A DNA stretch of 64,000 bases from NCBI GenBank assembly GCA_963693305.1, contig OY855903.1:36536251-36600250 (forward strand), in the 5' to 3' direction. How positions within the stretch are numbered: the stretch's first letter is position 1; every line of letters starts with the position of its first letter. Shown here piece after piece: positions 10,219 through 22,250 of this stretch. Source of the stretch: Meandrina meandrites. Taxonomy: Eukaryota; Cnidaria; Anthozoa; Scleractinia; Meandrinidae. The notes below the pieces were generated by a model. The model saw only the letters and a program-made list of their open reading frames with translations. It ran no database searches and was not told the DNA's origin. The position numbers and the translations under genes are program-made.

Positions 10219-10760
10219 TCAAACAACATTAAAAATGTTAGCCAACACTTTGTATACACATCCTGAAATGTCAAACCTGTTCTTTGGCCAGCAAGCTTTC
10301 AAAATTGACCAATCCTGCATACGTCTGATGTAATTTTCATTACTTATTTGTAGGGTGGCCACATCAAAGTTCTTTGCTATATCAGTCTCCTCATACTGTG
10401 CATCAAACTTCATCGGAGGATGATTGTGGGACAAGCCTTTGGCATGACAAAAGTCTTTGATACCAAACCCTTTATCTGTAAGCACTGCACCACCTCCGTC
10501 TTATATCATATCCAGCACCCCACAGTCTGCAGTTAACTCATTATCAGTGGTTGCCCCTGGATATGTGTCAGTGCACATCACAAGACTGCCAAAAGGTGTA
10601 ATCCAAATTCCTGTTTTCCCAGTGTCGTGGTTTTTATACGTACTGAATGTTGCACTGCTGATGTCAAAGTTTTCTGGCGAAGCAATCCAATTCTCTGTAC
10701 AGTCTCCCAGCAACACTGTGTCCTAGAAACCTGATGCATCAAATTCCAGAGGTAAAAGAG
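10219..10760 (-). pseudogene. DDE_Tnp_4-type transposase remnant (Harbinger/IS-like)
   Basis: The minus strand encodes LLGDCTENWIASPENF, then FSTYKNHDTGKTGIWITPFG, then TDTYPGATTDNELTADCGVL, a TGA/TAG-type break, and VLTDKGFGIKDF. A basic segment and a C-terminal helix (YIRRMQDWSILKACWPKNRF) follow. The D of GDCTE, the T-S/T-D block and the second D of TDKGF match the first two catalytic positions of DDE_Tnp_4 (PF13359) transposases. Two in-frame stops (near 10,500 and 10,725) make it a pseudogene. The N-terminal DNA-binding part is not evident; 10,913-11,125 on the same strand is open and Ser/Glu-rich but unassigned. Confidence 0.8.
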
Positions 10761-11129
10761 AAAGAACCTCTTGGGTGAGACTTCTCAGTTAAGTCTTCTT
10801 CTCCCATACGTTGATTTCAATGTGGTTATGACTTGATCTCTAGTTAAAACTTTTCCAAAAACAGCTTTGATGATAAGTTATGATGATGCAGCTGAGGAAG
10901 TAACTTTGACATTCACCGTGTCTTTACCACCAGTCCGACTGTCTGTTGCAGAAGCAACTTTAAAAATGTGTCTTGAACACCACTCTCACTGTCTTTGCCA
11001 CTTGACTTCTCAGATTCACTATTCCTAACAGAGAGAGTTGACAAGGATTCCTCACTTTCTGATAAGTCAGTCGATATCCTAATCAAGACAATGAAAACAA
11101 CTAAGTTGTTGACACACCCATACATAAAT

Positions 11130-14100
11130 CACAAGTCATCAGGCGAGTGATTTACAAGCTTTTCAAGTGTTCTCCCAACATCCCAAGGGGATTTATTGTG
11201 CAAGTAAACCCCTAGAAAGTGTGGTTTATTGCTTTTATGAACTAACTATGGAAAAAGATTTTAAAAGAAATGGGAATGTTTTATTTTGATTTATTGTTCC
11301 TTTGTAAGAAATTGAAAAGAAATTTGGCATGTCTTTGTCAATAATTTTTCCACTGATTACAAAATCAGATCACAACAAGACGTCTTATGATAAAGGGAGG
11401 GGGGTGTCAAGCTATTTTATACTTTCACATATGGTCCTGGAATGTTTTAAAATTCCTTTGTTTAATTACAGATTTCTTTGTAATCAACATTTTTCTCTCT
11501 TTCTAAATTACACCCTTGCAAAATTCCTTAAAAATCTATCGACTAGTTTGCTAGAAATCCCAGCTTTCTGTTCAGGGAATAAAATGCCCAATCGCAACTT
11601 TTTGATGCACATCATTTAAAGTTTGTTATTCTTAAAGCGTTGAACTACACGCTTGGACTTTGGTTAGCATTGAATCTTAAGAGCACACGGAATATGTATT
11701 GAGCAACCTTAAACTTGCAAAACACTGCCTTAAAAAGCACTATACATTTCCACTTTGTTTCCAAGTCTAGACTATATAAGGTCACATTATACATGCCTCA
11801 ACCAGTAGATAGTAGCTCTATTTCTTCAACGAGGGTTAGGAACTAAATCAAGCAAGTCAATTAGGCCACAAGATATATGCTATTGCATTTTTTCAAAAAT
11901 GTTCATATCGTCTTATGAATAAGGGTCATTTAAATCAATGTAGTTGTCATCAAGCCTCCTCATCCCTGGAAATTATAGATGAGCCAGCCTTCAACAAAAT
12001 ACTGCATAACTTTCTGAATTCCTTGACCTTCATTAATTTCAATGACTTCACATGGGATAGGTTTTATTTTTCTGGACATTACAAATTAAAGTAATAGTCA
12101 TTTGAGGCAAATGTATAATTCGTTATAAGAGAGAGTATCTAGAGTTGCAATGCCGATATTATTCATTTGTTAATGTTTCACTTATTTTTTGAACCAAATC
12201 AAGCACATTGTTCCTGCAATATGCAAATAAATATATCTTATTTCACTATTGTGCCATTTTACCCTATTAATTGCAAAAGGATGCAAAATATTGCTAGGGG
12301 GAAGGGGGGGGGGGGGGGGGGAAGTTCTCAATGTGTGTATATAAATATTTTTATGGAGGGGGGACTCTGAAACCCTATCCTAGTATATAAAAGGACTATG
12401 TTAAGCTGATTTTGCAACGCTATATTAGACAAGACACCAAATATCCCTACCCTATCACAGAGCTGCTTTTTTGGGGATGCCTAAGGGCATCCCCTAGTTG
12501 TTTTCAGGGTGCATGTGTATTTCCCTTGGGAGCGAGGAAAATTAGATAAACCATCAAAACAACCAATCACAGCATCATATATCAGTCCCTTGGGAGTTGT
12601 GCAAACCTTGGGAGTTGTGCGGTTTGAACAAGGTTGGAGTAAAATGTGAGGAATTGAGGAAAACAGGTTTTGACACGGAAGACAAGAAAATAAGTCAAAT
12701 GCACGAACTCGAGGATAACTGGTTTTGCAAGGTGATGTTGTTTTCGACATTGATCGTGACCGGTACTTCTGTGACTTTGGGACTTTTGTTTGGCGAGTAC
12801 AAACACGGAACTTTTTTTTTTCCTTTTTGTGTTCTTACTTTTCAACAAGTTGAAAACAAGTCTGATTAAATGCAGTCCTTGGCTCTCTTACCAAAAGCAA
12901 ATGAAAAGCAGAGCTCCAATACATTCAGGTACTGCACATGTACATTGTGGTAATTACGTTTTTCTCTCCCGTTACGGCATATTTAGCGAGCGTGATTGTG
13001 ATGTTAAAACGCATCCATTTCTTTGCAGGACAGAGGAGTTTTGGCAGCCACACTTTTCGCACAAGGTAGGTATGTTTGTGTAAGTTCTGAATCCGTTCCC
13101 CTATATTACTGAAACCTTAACTGAAGTGAAGTTGTTACTTATTATATGTAAACAAACTAGTTGCGTCTCCGTATTTGCAAATGGATTACCGGTACAAACC
13201 GATAACAAGTTTGATCATAGAAATAGTCGCAATTTTTGCATCTGCAACTTGAATATGGCGTTTTTATCTGGTATCCTTGCGATTTTAATTTCATTTGAAA
13301 ATCCTTATAATAATGTCACAAATTTGCGGAGGAATTCAGGTACTTTATCGATAGTTTATATTTTCGTGGTCTATCTGTGCATGCAAACAAACCACGCTTC
13401 TGTGACTACAATAAATCACCCTAACTAGCTGACACATAACTTTTTCACTTATAGCTGGACTGTAATTCCACATATTGTTTGAATTAAACCATTTAACCTA
13501 TGCACAATAAGCCTGAGCGGAAGGGGGAAGCAAATGCTTTTGATGTTTTCGTTCGTGAAAGCTAAATTCTGGCGTGCCGTCAAATGTCTACAGTTTCTGT
13601 GTTTTCCTATAATTAAATCAGTTACATGCAGTTGACTTTTGTCCAAAATGGATAATGAATAATGTGTATTTGTAAACAAGGTTTTATCAACAGAAAAGGG
13701 TATATTGGTCTCCAGTGGAAAAAAAATGTAACTTGAGATGTTTTGCGACGTTTCTGTGTGGTACGTGATGTCTGTTAAAATTAATTTCTTTGTAAGCAGT
13801 CAGAAACAGCAACACAAAGGCTCTCGCACGCCTGATTTAAATCACACTTTTATCATAATACGCGGTTCTTTGTCTTAAAATATCGCACAGAAACGAATGG
13901 TTTCGATGATTAATAACATCCAATATTTTAACTGTCAGAATACTATCAAGTATTTTACAGTAAAATTTCCGAGAAACAATTCACTATATTTATTATATGC
14001 TGCAATGATCCGCAGCGTGTCTTACAGCGCTGTAACGTCCTCTTTTCGGGAATAAGCTGGAATGTGGACAACCCAGACTCGAATAAACCATTTCAAGAGA

Positions 14101-15290
14101 ATCCGTGGAGTTAAAGTCTTTTATTGGAGAACTTCGTACATTCACTTGTTACTGTTGCACATGTATGTCGGCGCCAACAAAACAGCCTCGCGTGAGTGAA
14201 ATGAGACACGCACGTGTCGATCTCAATGTCTACGCTCCTCGCGAGGAGTGTTGAGATCGAGACTGCGCTCCTCGCAAGGAACAATCAGGTGCAGTACTGT
14301 CCTGTAGTACTGCCCTTTGGTGTGTTATAAAGGCAACTTGAATCGACGTAATTTGATATGTGTTTTGTGAAAGTTTAGAGTACTCTTGATTTTTTTAATT
14401 AAAAAATATGGTATACTCATGGTTCATATTTATAAATGATAATTGCCCTCTTTAAAATAATTAGGCCATGTTTTTTAACAACATTACTTCTAATTTGCAC
14501 ATGAGCACATGAAAAGGAATTGAAAAGCAATTGGTGCAAACTATTAAATATTGATCTAACATAGGTTTGAGATTTGATGTCAGTTAATTGACTATTCTAA
14601 AGATTTCACACAAAAGATATGTAATAATATCTTAGTTAACTTCTTTCTAGGTTAGATCTTTAATGTGTACTGAACGCTTGCAGCATCTCAATTCACCACT
14701 TTTATTCACAAAATTGCCACATTAAATCAAAATGAATACAAGACAACTATTTCCCACCAGCTAGTCACAATGCAGAATGCAAAGAGCATTTTAAGTTTGT
14801 TTCAAAGTTTGTGGAATAGTACAGTACTTCACCCTAAGCGGGGTGGGGGTTGTCAACTATATTCAGTGAAGGGGAAATTTGGGAGGGGGATAATGTCTTC
14901 CGCTGTTGGAAAGAAAGCATTTTACAAAAGGAAACAACAACGTGACGTTATATACTGGCTATGGTCATCACAAAATACAAATCTACGTTACACTAATTAC
15001 AATATGATACATAAACTACTTACGAAACGATATTTCCAATACAAATAATAAAATTATATGAAATTTATACTAACACGAAGGTAGAACTGAAGAAAAGAAA
15101 CTTACAAACTTACTGTAGCTATAACGTACCTACGAAACTTACGGAGCTTAAGCTAATACAATGCGTATAGAAAAAGAAAAAAAGGTGCTAACACAACACA
15201 CACACAAGCAATAATAGGAAAAAGTACCTTACTCAATTTTCATTATTTTATATTTTGGCTTACTTATTGTGATTCGCGCATCGCAGTTGC
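11130..15290. other. No gene seen; scattered short motifs
   Basis: There is no supported CDS. Noted contents: a G homopolymer near 12,303-12,321; a GGGGATGCC/GGCATCCCC hairpin at about 12,474-12,495; a 37-nt segment at 13,029-13,065 bounded by good splice consensus (TTTGCAG before, GTAGGT after) but too short to judge; and repeated CGCTCCTCGC boxes at 14,230-14,280. Confidence 0.45.
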
Positions 15291-15339
15291 AGAGAGTGGT
15301 CCATTTTGTTCTATATTTTTCGTAATTGGCGGAATTAAA

Positions 15340-15405
15340 CATGCCAGTTGTGTTCCTCAAAAGATTGTTGTTTATTCACTGAGAACACAATATTTGGCGA
15401 CGAGG
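15340..15405 (+). other. Ty3/gypsy LTR end and primer-binding region
   Basis: The sequence ACTGAGAACACA is followed by ATATTTGGCGACGAGG and then directly by the gag ATG at 15,406. TTTGGCGACGAGGATGG directly before gag is a familiar arrangement in Ty3/gypsy elements of this type. The 5' end of the LTR is not delimited. Confidence 0.5.
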
Positions 15406-15745
15406 ATGGCAGACATCACCTCTGTACCACCCTTCGATCCTTATGAACAGGCGGCCAACGTCGGCCCACGCTGGACTCGGTGGAAAACCCGACTACAATA
15501 TTACATCGATGCAAAAGGATTTACAGCCGACCATCGTAAACGAGCTTTGCTTCTTCACACTGCGGGTCCAGCTGTCCAAGACATCTTTTCTACACTATCG
15601 GACACTGGTACTTCCTATGCAGAAGCTCTAAATAGCCTGGAGGCGTATTTCATCCCTCAAAAGAATTTGCATTTCGAACGGCACTCTTTTCGTCAAGCGC
15701 ATCAAGCAGCATCTGAACCTGTCGATCAGTTCATCCATGTCTCAG
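15406..15745 (+). pseudogene. Ty3/gypsy gag, N-terminal part
   Basis: From the ATG at 15,406: VPPFDPYEQAANVGPRWTRW, then YIDAKGFTADHRKRALLLH, TAGPAVQDIFSTLSDTGTSY, ALNSLEAYFIPQKNLHFERH and FRQAHQAASEPVDQFI. This is the capsid-like gag of metazoan gypsy elements. Homology stops abruptly at about 15,745, where a different repeat beginning CAGGGCTCGAAATTAAC is inserted. No protease or pol follows, so only the 5' end of the element survives. Confidence 0.85.
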
Positions 15746-16080
15746 GGCTCGAAATTAACTTTTTTAGTAAGGCGCCAGCTGGCGACGAATCCAAAAAATT
15801 TGGTCGCCAGATCTTAACTTTTAGTCGCCATTTTTTTCAGGGATGTTTTTTTCTTCACAGTATTTTTCTGATGACTATGTACACACGTAATCTTTGTCAT
15901 AGTCCTAAGTTTACGTACAAATAAGCTTCCAAGATGGGCTCGTAAAACATTACGCATTACGAAGTAAATAATCAATGTCAAAGCAGCTTCAGTCGCGTTT
16001 CCTGTGTTTCCTATCACTTTTATGAAGTTTCCATGTAACATAGAGTCAAAAGCTTACATAAATATACAAACCTGGACATA
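15746..16080. mobile_element. hAT-like repeat fragment interrupting the gypsy gag
   Basis: It starts CAGGGCTCGAAATTAAC, a form of end common among hAT-type MITEs, followed by GTCGCCA boxes (GGCGACGAATCC, GGTCGCCAGATC, AGTCGCCAT). I find no matching right end or target duplication, so the 3' limit is a guess. Confidence 0.35.
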
Positions 16081-18240
16081 GAGGACCATTTACAATCCCC
16101 TGTTTTCCATATTTTGAGGGCTAAAAACCCTTGCCTTCGTCAGCGATTTGCAATCGACACATTGTTGGTAGTCATGCCAGGCTCCGGCCGACAACAAGAA
16201 GTATTTAATATTTAGCATAATGCGCTAAACGCTTCTAAGTTTCCGTTTTAATTCAGTTTAATTATTGAGTTGTATTAATGAATTGATTTCAGCTTATCAC
16301 ACAGGTGAGATTTACACCAACAGAAGCGACAAGTGCTCTTAGCAATTACCCTTTGTGAAGGTTGTGAGATTCTACAACAGTCTCAAACAAAATGTTACAT
16401 CAATAAAAGATCAAATGAAAGGGAAATACAACTACTTGATCTGTTTCTTTATCTAAAGCCTGATTTAAACAATAACTGTAACGATCCAATAACAAGAAAT
16501 AGGCTTAGCATTACTGTTTTGCAGAAAACATGTAGTTCTATGCCGGTATCCTTAGCAAAGATAAATTTCCGTCTTGTCTCTATACCATTCCTATACATCA
16601 GTTATGGCAAGAACAGTTTAACTATAAACTACAAAAACCCCAAGATGAACATAACTCATGATGAAGACATTACAATATTATCTAACCACGCTTGTACAAT
16701 ATTTTTACTCCACAAAACCGGTTTGATGCTATTTGTACTCCACAAGACCAGTTTAACAGGTTCCGTACTCCTCTCTAGTGTGTTAATAATATTCAAAATT
16801 GTTTCGCATTTTTGAGTCTAATGCGTATGCGCTTTAGACTCTATGTAGTGTAAAAAAAGCTGTTAGCAATCCCAAGGGAATGGTTCGGGATTGATAATCG
16901 TTCGGTGTGATTGTGCTTAAACAATAGCCCACCTCATTGCGGGCTTGGTGCGGTGATCGTAATCCAATCAGGAAGCAAAGATGTTGTTAACGAAGCAACG
17001 GTCAAACGGAGCTCCAGCACGAAGCGCACTTGTAAAAGAAATTGTCATGTATGTAATTGGAATAAATGTTTTACAGTGCAAATAATATGAATCCTCGTTT
17101 TCAAGTGTGAAGCCACTGAAAATGTTCTCCTTCAAGCTGCATGTTTTTTTTATAATCCCTGGGAAACGCAACGTGAAATGGACATCTTTTGATGAAAAAA
17201 ATGCAGAAGTGACATTTGTGTTCATAAACAAAAAATAACTTTGAAAAAAATGAAAAATTAACTAAGATGGTAGTCAGCAATTGATTGTTCAATTCAACTG
17301 AAGCAGTCAGTCATTGTACAACTCTTGTAGAGTTGTAAAATGAATGTGATGGAAAAAATCCTCAAGTTTCAACAGGGCCATGATGTCAGATGGCTGCCTG
17401 CAGCTGTCTGTCTGTGATACCGTTGGGTGGCTATGGAATTAATATTACTTATTTGTATAGCACATGCTTAATCTTTGAAAATATTTTTAAAATTTTAAGA
17501 AAGGCTCATTCTGTGCACTAGCTGATTCATCATCAATATGTTGGAACATACTGCCTACAGCAAATACCAACTTTTGCCTGTTTTGAGAAGTATAATACTA
17601 TGGTTTTCCAGTTATAGGATGTTATAAGTAGTAGTATAGGTGACAGTTCAATATTTTTAATTTATTCAAAATGGCCACCAATAATAGATCGAGAAAAAAT
17701 GACGTAAGCAAAGCCGTGCTGAGGGAGAGGTAGGGAGGAAATTATGCTAAATGCTAAATTATGGGGTCTTCAAATGCAAATTGGGGAGTGCATTGAAAAC
17801 CACCTCTCAAAAAATAAAAGATTTGATCCAAACAAATGTGATATTTGTTCACGGAATATAATCGTCGACTTTCACTCATTTCATTTTTTAAGTGTTTTAG
17901 ACTCGATGACCCAAATTATATTTCCCAGTTTTTTGTGGGGGCAAAGCCCACACATTGGCATCGACTGAGGGATTTATTTATTTATTTGTGCGTGGGTTTG
18001 CTTGTGTCACATGGTCTTCTGCGAAGGAGCCTGAGGGAAGCCTGAGGCCGGAGATGGGAAAGAAAATGAGAGAGAGCCTGGGGATGAGGTCGGCGGTGCG
18101 TGTCGAGTAGAAATCGGCCATATTGGATTTTGGCATGTCGTTTCGTGTGGTTTCTTTTTGTACTGTTTAAAAACTGTAGCTGGAGATTTAAAAGACTATG
18201 GGGATGTCAGTTGAACAATATCGGTCCAGGATCGGCAGTC
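16081..18240. other. No gene seen
   Basis: AT-rich sequence. A 160-codon open frame at 16,333-16,815 (+) has no family resemblance and a composition typical of chance AT-rich ORFs. Immediately upstream of the 2A gene (18,000-18,240) the sequence is more GC-rich and may hold that gene's leader. Confidence 0.45.
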
Positions 18241-18241
18241 A

Positions 18242-19215
18242 TGACAACTTTGGAACGTGATGTTAATGATGTTTTATTTGAATGTGTTTTACTTACCAAC
18301 GTTGAAACAAGTTGTTGAACAATACAAAATGTGGAACGAAGTGAAGTTTTGGTTCACACAAATGACATTCTACAATATTTATAATCAATTGATTATAAGA
18401 GAAGCAAATGATGTGGAGGAAAATCCAGGCCCTACAATATTTGATATCATTGACCCAACAACAACAGTATAGTATGTGCTGACTACAGCCAAGGAAATGA
18501 ATTGCTCTTTGGAGAAAATGCTGGTTAACAATGTGTAGCAATGTAACTTAGTGCTATTATTTACCATCATATAGAAGATGTTAATTTGTGGACTTCTTCA
18601 ACTTTGAATAATATTTTGGGTATTGGAAATAACCTGTACACTTCTATAAGATATTCTGTGCGAATAAATGATTATTTGCTCTTAACTGATGTGCCAGGCA
18701 TTGTTTCACCTTTTGACAAATTGTATACATTACAATACAGTGAGTCGTTAACAGGAAGTGTGTTTATGACATCTAACGATGGCCCGTTTATGTCTCTTCA
18801 AAATTCACTTCAAGAGGTTTTTTTCTCAGCAAAACTACAATTGTTGTTTGCTAACTATTGGTATTAATACAGTTGCAATTTTTAAAACTTCACAGCAGAG
18901 TTTTAAAACTTTTGACTCTCATTCAAGGGATTTACATAGGATGCCCCATTCATTTGGGACTTGCACTTTGCTCAGCATTGAAGGACTTGAAAACTTCGTA
19001 TCATATTTGCAGTTGTCATGCTTACAAACAGGGGTTGTTCCTTTTGAAATCAAAGGTGTCTTAATCAGTGATAGTCAATCTGATGTGGTACATGTTCATG
19101 AGAATCACAAAAGAAAAAGTAAAAAGAACCTGTTAACACAAAAGAACCTGTTAACTTAAAGAGAAAGTGTTCAGATGAAAGATATGAAAAACGTCAAAAA
19201 GCGTCCTTTTTTGAT
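18242..19215 (+). pseudogene. 2A-peptide plus OTU/tegument-type cysteine protease gene remnant
   Basis: At 18,410-18,433 the sequence encodes DVEENPGP, the consensus of a 2A ribosome-skipping peptide, in which the chain is released between G and P. It follows a short hydrophobic leader (YNIYNQLIIREAN). Directly after come IFDIIDPTTTV and, after a frameshift, ADYSQGNE and QCVAM, then LTDVPGIVSPFDKLYTLQY, NYNCCLLTIGINTVAIF and TFDSHSRDLH. A Q-C box near the start and a late D-S-H fit a Cys/Asp-His deubiquitinase-like protease of the OTU or tegument type. Such 2A-protease modules head PIF1/Helitron-type proteins in cnidarians (family knowledge, remembered). Frameshifts near 18,475 and 18,835 and stops near the catalytic region show decay. 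No helicase follows. Confidence 0.65.
18410..18433 (+). other. 2A ribosome-skipping motif (DVEENPGP)
   Basis: GAT GTG GAG GAA AAT CCA GGC CCT encodes D-V-E-E-N-P-G-P, which satisfies the D-x-E-x-N-P-G-P consensus exactly. It is in frame with the ATG-led open frame that starts upstream at 18,257 and stays open for 13 codons after the P. Confidence 0.85.
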
Positions 19216-19384
19216 CTTGCTTAAACTGCAAAACAGGGTAAATTTCGCGAGTAGAAATTACTGCAGCTACTAAATTTGGCGATTTGCAAAAAATTGCAAA
19301 GATTATTTCCCGCAATAAATAGCAGCCTTAAGGTAATTGAATGTACTAAATGAATTCACAAAAAAAAAGAATCAAATTTGAAAT

Positions 19385-19925
19385 TATCAAGCCCCCACAC
19401 GTACGCATTGCGGACCTATTTTTAAACCTAGGTTAACTAATTACAGTTTACGAGGTAGAGGCTCAAATGTTGTGCAGCCCCCATATAACAGCCTTGTCAT
19501 GCAACCCTCCTTTCAGTATATAGTTGCCCACTTGTGGAACCAGTTGCCAGCTTACGCCAAATCTTCGACCACCTTAGCACAATTTCGCACTGGCCTAAAT
19601 GGTATGAAGTTTGCAGGGTGCCAGTGTATGAACTGTATATAATTTTATCTTTATTTTTATACTTGTACATATATATTTTTATACTTCTAGTACTGATTCC
19701 AATTTTTATATTAGGATTAGTTGCATTTAAGAATAGTTTATATTTTAATTCTAGATTTATCTCAGTATTTCTCTTTATTTTCCTTTTATCTTAATGATAT
19801 TAATGTAATAGTAATGTAAGTAGTTATGCTTTTATTGTAAATAGCCCCTGGCTCGGGAGATACCATACCACTGAAAATATTAGAGAAATCGGTGAAGGTC
19901 CGACATTTCCCTTATCTGCTGTTAC
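19385..19925 (+). pseudogene. CR1-like LINE, ORF2 C-terminus and 3' tail
   Basis: The frame ending in TAA at 19,642 reads PIFKPRLTNYSLRGRGSNVV, PPYNSLVMQPSFQYIVAHLW, NQLPAYAKSSTTLAQFRTGL and ends CQCMNCI. The pattern of a basic stretch, S-F-x-Y/W-x-x-x-x-L-W-N-x-L-P, then a short C-x-C-x-x-C tail is the very C-terminus of CR1/L2-clade reverse transcriptase proteins. The 280 bases after the stop are an AT-rich 3' region. Everything upstream of about 19,385 in this element is missing, as is usual for 5'-truncated LINE insertions. Confidence 0.7.
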
Positions 19926-19944
19926 GCGGACAGCCGCGCGGCCA

Positions 19945-20338
19945 TGATTACCAGCGTAGTTCTAGTTAATAATTGTACATTCGCGCGGCCATCTTGACCA
20001 GCCTAGTTCTAGTTAATAATCATACATTTGCGCGGCCATGTTAACTGCCTAGTTCTGGTTAATAATCGTACATCTACGCGGTCATGTTAACAAGCCTAGT
20101 TCTAGTTAAGAACCGTACATTTGCGCAGCCATGTTAACCAGCCTAGTTCTAGTTAATAATCGTACATAGCCTTGTTCTAGTTGATAATCGCACATTCGCG
20201 TGGCCATGTTAACCAGCCTAGTTCTAGTTAATAATCATACATTTGTGCGGCCATGTTAACCCGCCTAGTTTTAGTTAATAATCGTACATTCACGTGGTCA
20301 TGTTAACCAGCCTAGTTCTAGTTAATAATCGTACATTC
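19945..20338. repeat. 47-bp satellite, about eight units
   Basis: The consensus unit combines GTTCTAGTTAATAATCGTAC, ATTCGCGCGGCCATGTTAAC and CAGCCTA (47 bp). Units differ by a few substitutions and one is short. It is the longer sibling of the array at 9054, and it abuts the duplicated coding fragment at 20,338 with no gap. Confidence 0.9.
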
Positions 20339-20480
20339 GGATGCCATTAAAGTAATAGGAGAATTAGAGCAGCCATCTTGCAAGCAACAGTGTATAAAAG
20401 AAATACCCATAACACTGGTCATGGCAGGGAGAGAAGAGCAATGGAAGAAGGTAGTTCTACAACTGTGCGATTGACTGCAC
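20338..20480 (+). pseudogene. Duplicated coding fragment (copy 2)
   Basis: A near-identical copy of 9917-10,060, encoding CIKEIPITLVMAGREEQW and KKVVLQLCD before a TGA. It starts at the last base of the satellite, which suggests that satellite and fragment travel together in one repeat family. Confidence 0.5.
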
Positions 20481-20766
20481 TGATTAATTTTGGCAATTGC
20501 TCTTTGGACAAAACACATGGACAATTTCGGACGAAAGATACCAGACATTATTAAAAACTAGCACCGGCATATTGCAATTCCTGCGTTATGATTGTTTAAC
20601 AGGCAATGGGATATGTGCTTGTATATCATTGACCGTAGCCGCTATGTGTCAACGGAGACAGCTGGGGAGCTCAAATATTGTGAAAAAGAAAAAAAGAAAA
20701 CAAAGTCAACTTATTAGGAGTATATTTTTAACGATAGCGTAAAAAATGACAAAAGAAATCAAGATT

Positions 20767-21015
20767 CTAGCAGTATTGTATGTTTTTTTTCGTTTTAAAC
20801 TGTGAAAAGAGTGTATTAACAATAAATCGGAAGATCAAAATAACCTTTCTGTCTGGTTGGTGTATTTCAGAAGTAATGCCACTGGCTAAAATATTCAGAA
20901 TTTTCTCTTGCGCATCAAAGCTTCGCTTCTCGGCCAATCTTGTGACCTCAGGCATTTTGTTCCAATTTATGAGCCAGCCAGAAAGGGGTTTATTTAAAAA
21001 ATACTTGTCAATCAA
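20767..21015 (-). CDS. Unrecognised coding fragment
   Basis: The minus-strand frame includes NKPLSGWLINWNKMPEVTRL, AEKRSFDAQEKILNILASGI and EIHQPDRKVIL. Charge and helix patterning look coding and it lies downstream of another coding exon (21,231-21,505, same strand), but I do not recognise a family and no splice sites stand out. Confidence 0.25.
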   Translation of the reverse strand: MIDKYFLNKPLSGWLINWNKMPEVTRLAEKRSFDAQEKILNILASGITSEIHQPDRKVILIFRFIVNTLFSQFKTKKNIQYC

Positions 21016-21230
21016 ATTTAATACGCACTATAACCTTCTGAGTTGATAAACATTGCAGACCTTTGGTACGTTTTTATAACTCCTGGAATAAAATTTTGCC
21101 CTATTTTATTATTATCTGTACAGACCCTTCACCAAAGGAGAAAAGCTATCACAAGAGTGATAACACAGAGACGATCTGGATGTAAACAGTGGTTTGAAGG
21201 AAAGTTAATTTGTCCAAAGTCATGGTGTAG

Positions 21231-21505
21231 GGGTGACCCTTTCGAGGTACACTTCTGGGAAATTAGACTTCCACATTTTATATATGAAGTGTGACCTTGA
21301 CAAGATTGGCCTTTCTCCCATATCCTTCTTGTAGATTACATATACTGCCTTTTTGGAGGGGAGGGGTCGCAACAAGGAGTTGGGAAGATGATCAGCGTTC
21401 CTGGAAAAGTTTCTAAACCACTCAACGAGGAGGTCGTATGCAAGACTCTTCATTCTGGCACTTCTATCCCTTATCTCCTCTCCGCCTCTTGAAATAACTA
21501 AATAA
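21231..21505 (-). pseudogene. Exon of a transposon-associated protein
   Basis: The minus strand shows an acceptor-like TTATTTAG, then a continuous frame: ARMKSLAYDLLVEWFRNFSR, PSKKAVYVIYKKDMGERPIL, SRSHFIYKMWKSNFPEVYLE, RVT. The S-R-S-x-F-x-x-x-W-x-x-x-F-P-x-V signature precedes a zinc-binding segment in a multicopy cnidarian protein family that I associate with DDE transposons. The zinc-binding part is not visible after position 21,230, where stops begin. Family assignment is from memory and unverified. Confidence 0.4.
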
Positions 21506-22142
21506 TAAATGAAAAAAAACAAGATTATTAGTATGCTTCCACTTGTTAAATCTCCGTTTTTCTTTCCTTAGTTTTAATTTTTATTAAGAACATATATCAA
21601 TGCAAACATTCAACATAGCCAGTCTATTTGCATTTCCAAACAACTCGATTTTAGATTGATGGCGCTGCCTGGCGGCTAAAGATGCACTTAACTGGTGTCC
21701 TTGTAAATCATCACACGAAAGCTTATGCATTTATCAACCTGTGTGAATGGCCACACGACTCCAACAAGATTACAGGAGATTTTTCCTTTTGAGGAAAATA
21801 TTTTGTTTGCTGTCAGTGTTTAGAGGACATTGCCTCATAAAGTGCCCATCCCCATAATAATTTTCACTAAAAAGAAAATAAGAAAAATAGTTAAACAACA
21901 TATTTAATCATACCATAACATATTTCCACTTATTAGTGCCCCGGGTCCTCTGCTCAATGACAGTACTAATACTTAAGAGGGTTAAATGTTCCTTTGTTAT
22001 GACTTTTTGCCTTAAAAAAGGTATGTTTTTGTCAGCACTGCCGTGGCACGCTTGAAAACACTTCATGATGAGTTGAACTTAGAACTATATGGCTATTATG
22101 GTAGGTGGCTTCAGAAGTCAATTACAAATTTCTTAAATATTT

Positions 22143-22250
22143 AACAATTATTCGCCGAAGTGGAGGTAAATAGTGATGGATATTTACCAAGCCGCGAAGC
22201 TGCAAGTAAATATGCACCACCTTCATCAACACTGAGGTGAATAATTGTTT
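22143..22250. mobile_element. 108-bp foldback MITE
   Basis: The inverted ends AACAATTATTCGCC and GGTGAATAATTGTT enclose further self-complementary sequence (GGTAAATA...TATTTACC). It has the look of a very common small cnidarian MITE. Target duplication not resolved. Confidence 0.6.

Noticed and set aside
16333..16815. 160-codon open frame
   Set aside because: No start context, no family resemblance, composition of AT-rich chance ORFs and no splice signals.
20318..20548. Minus-strand open frame across the duplicated fragment
   Set aside because: The plus strand carries the conserved reading shared with the 9.9 kb copy.
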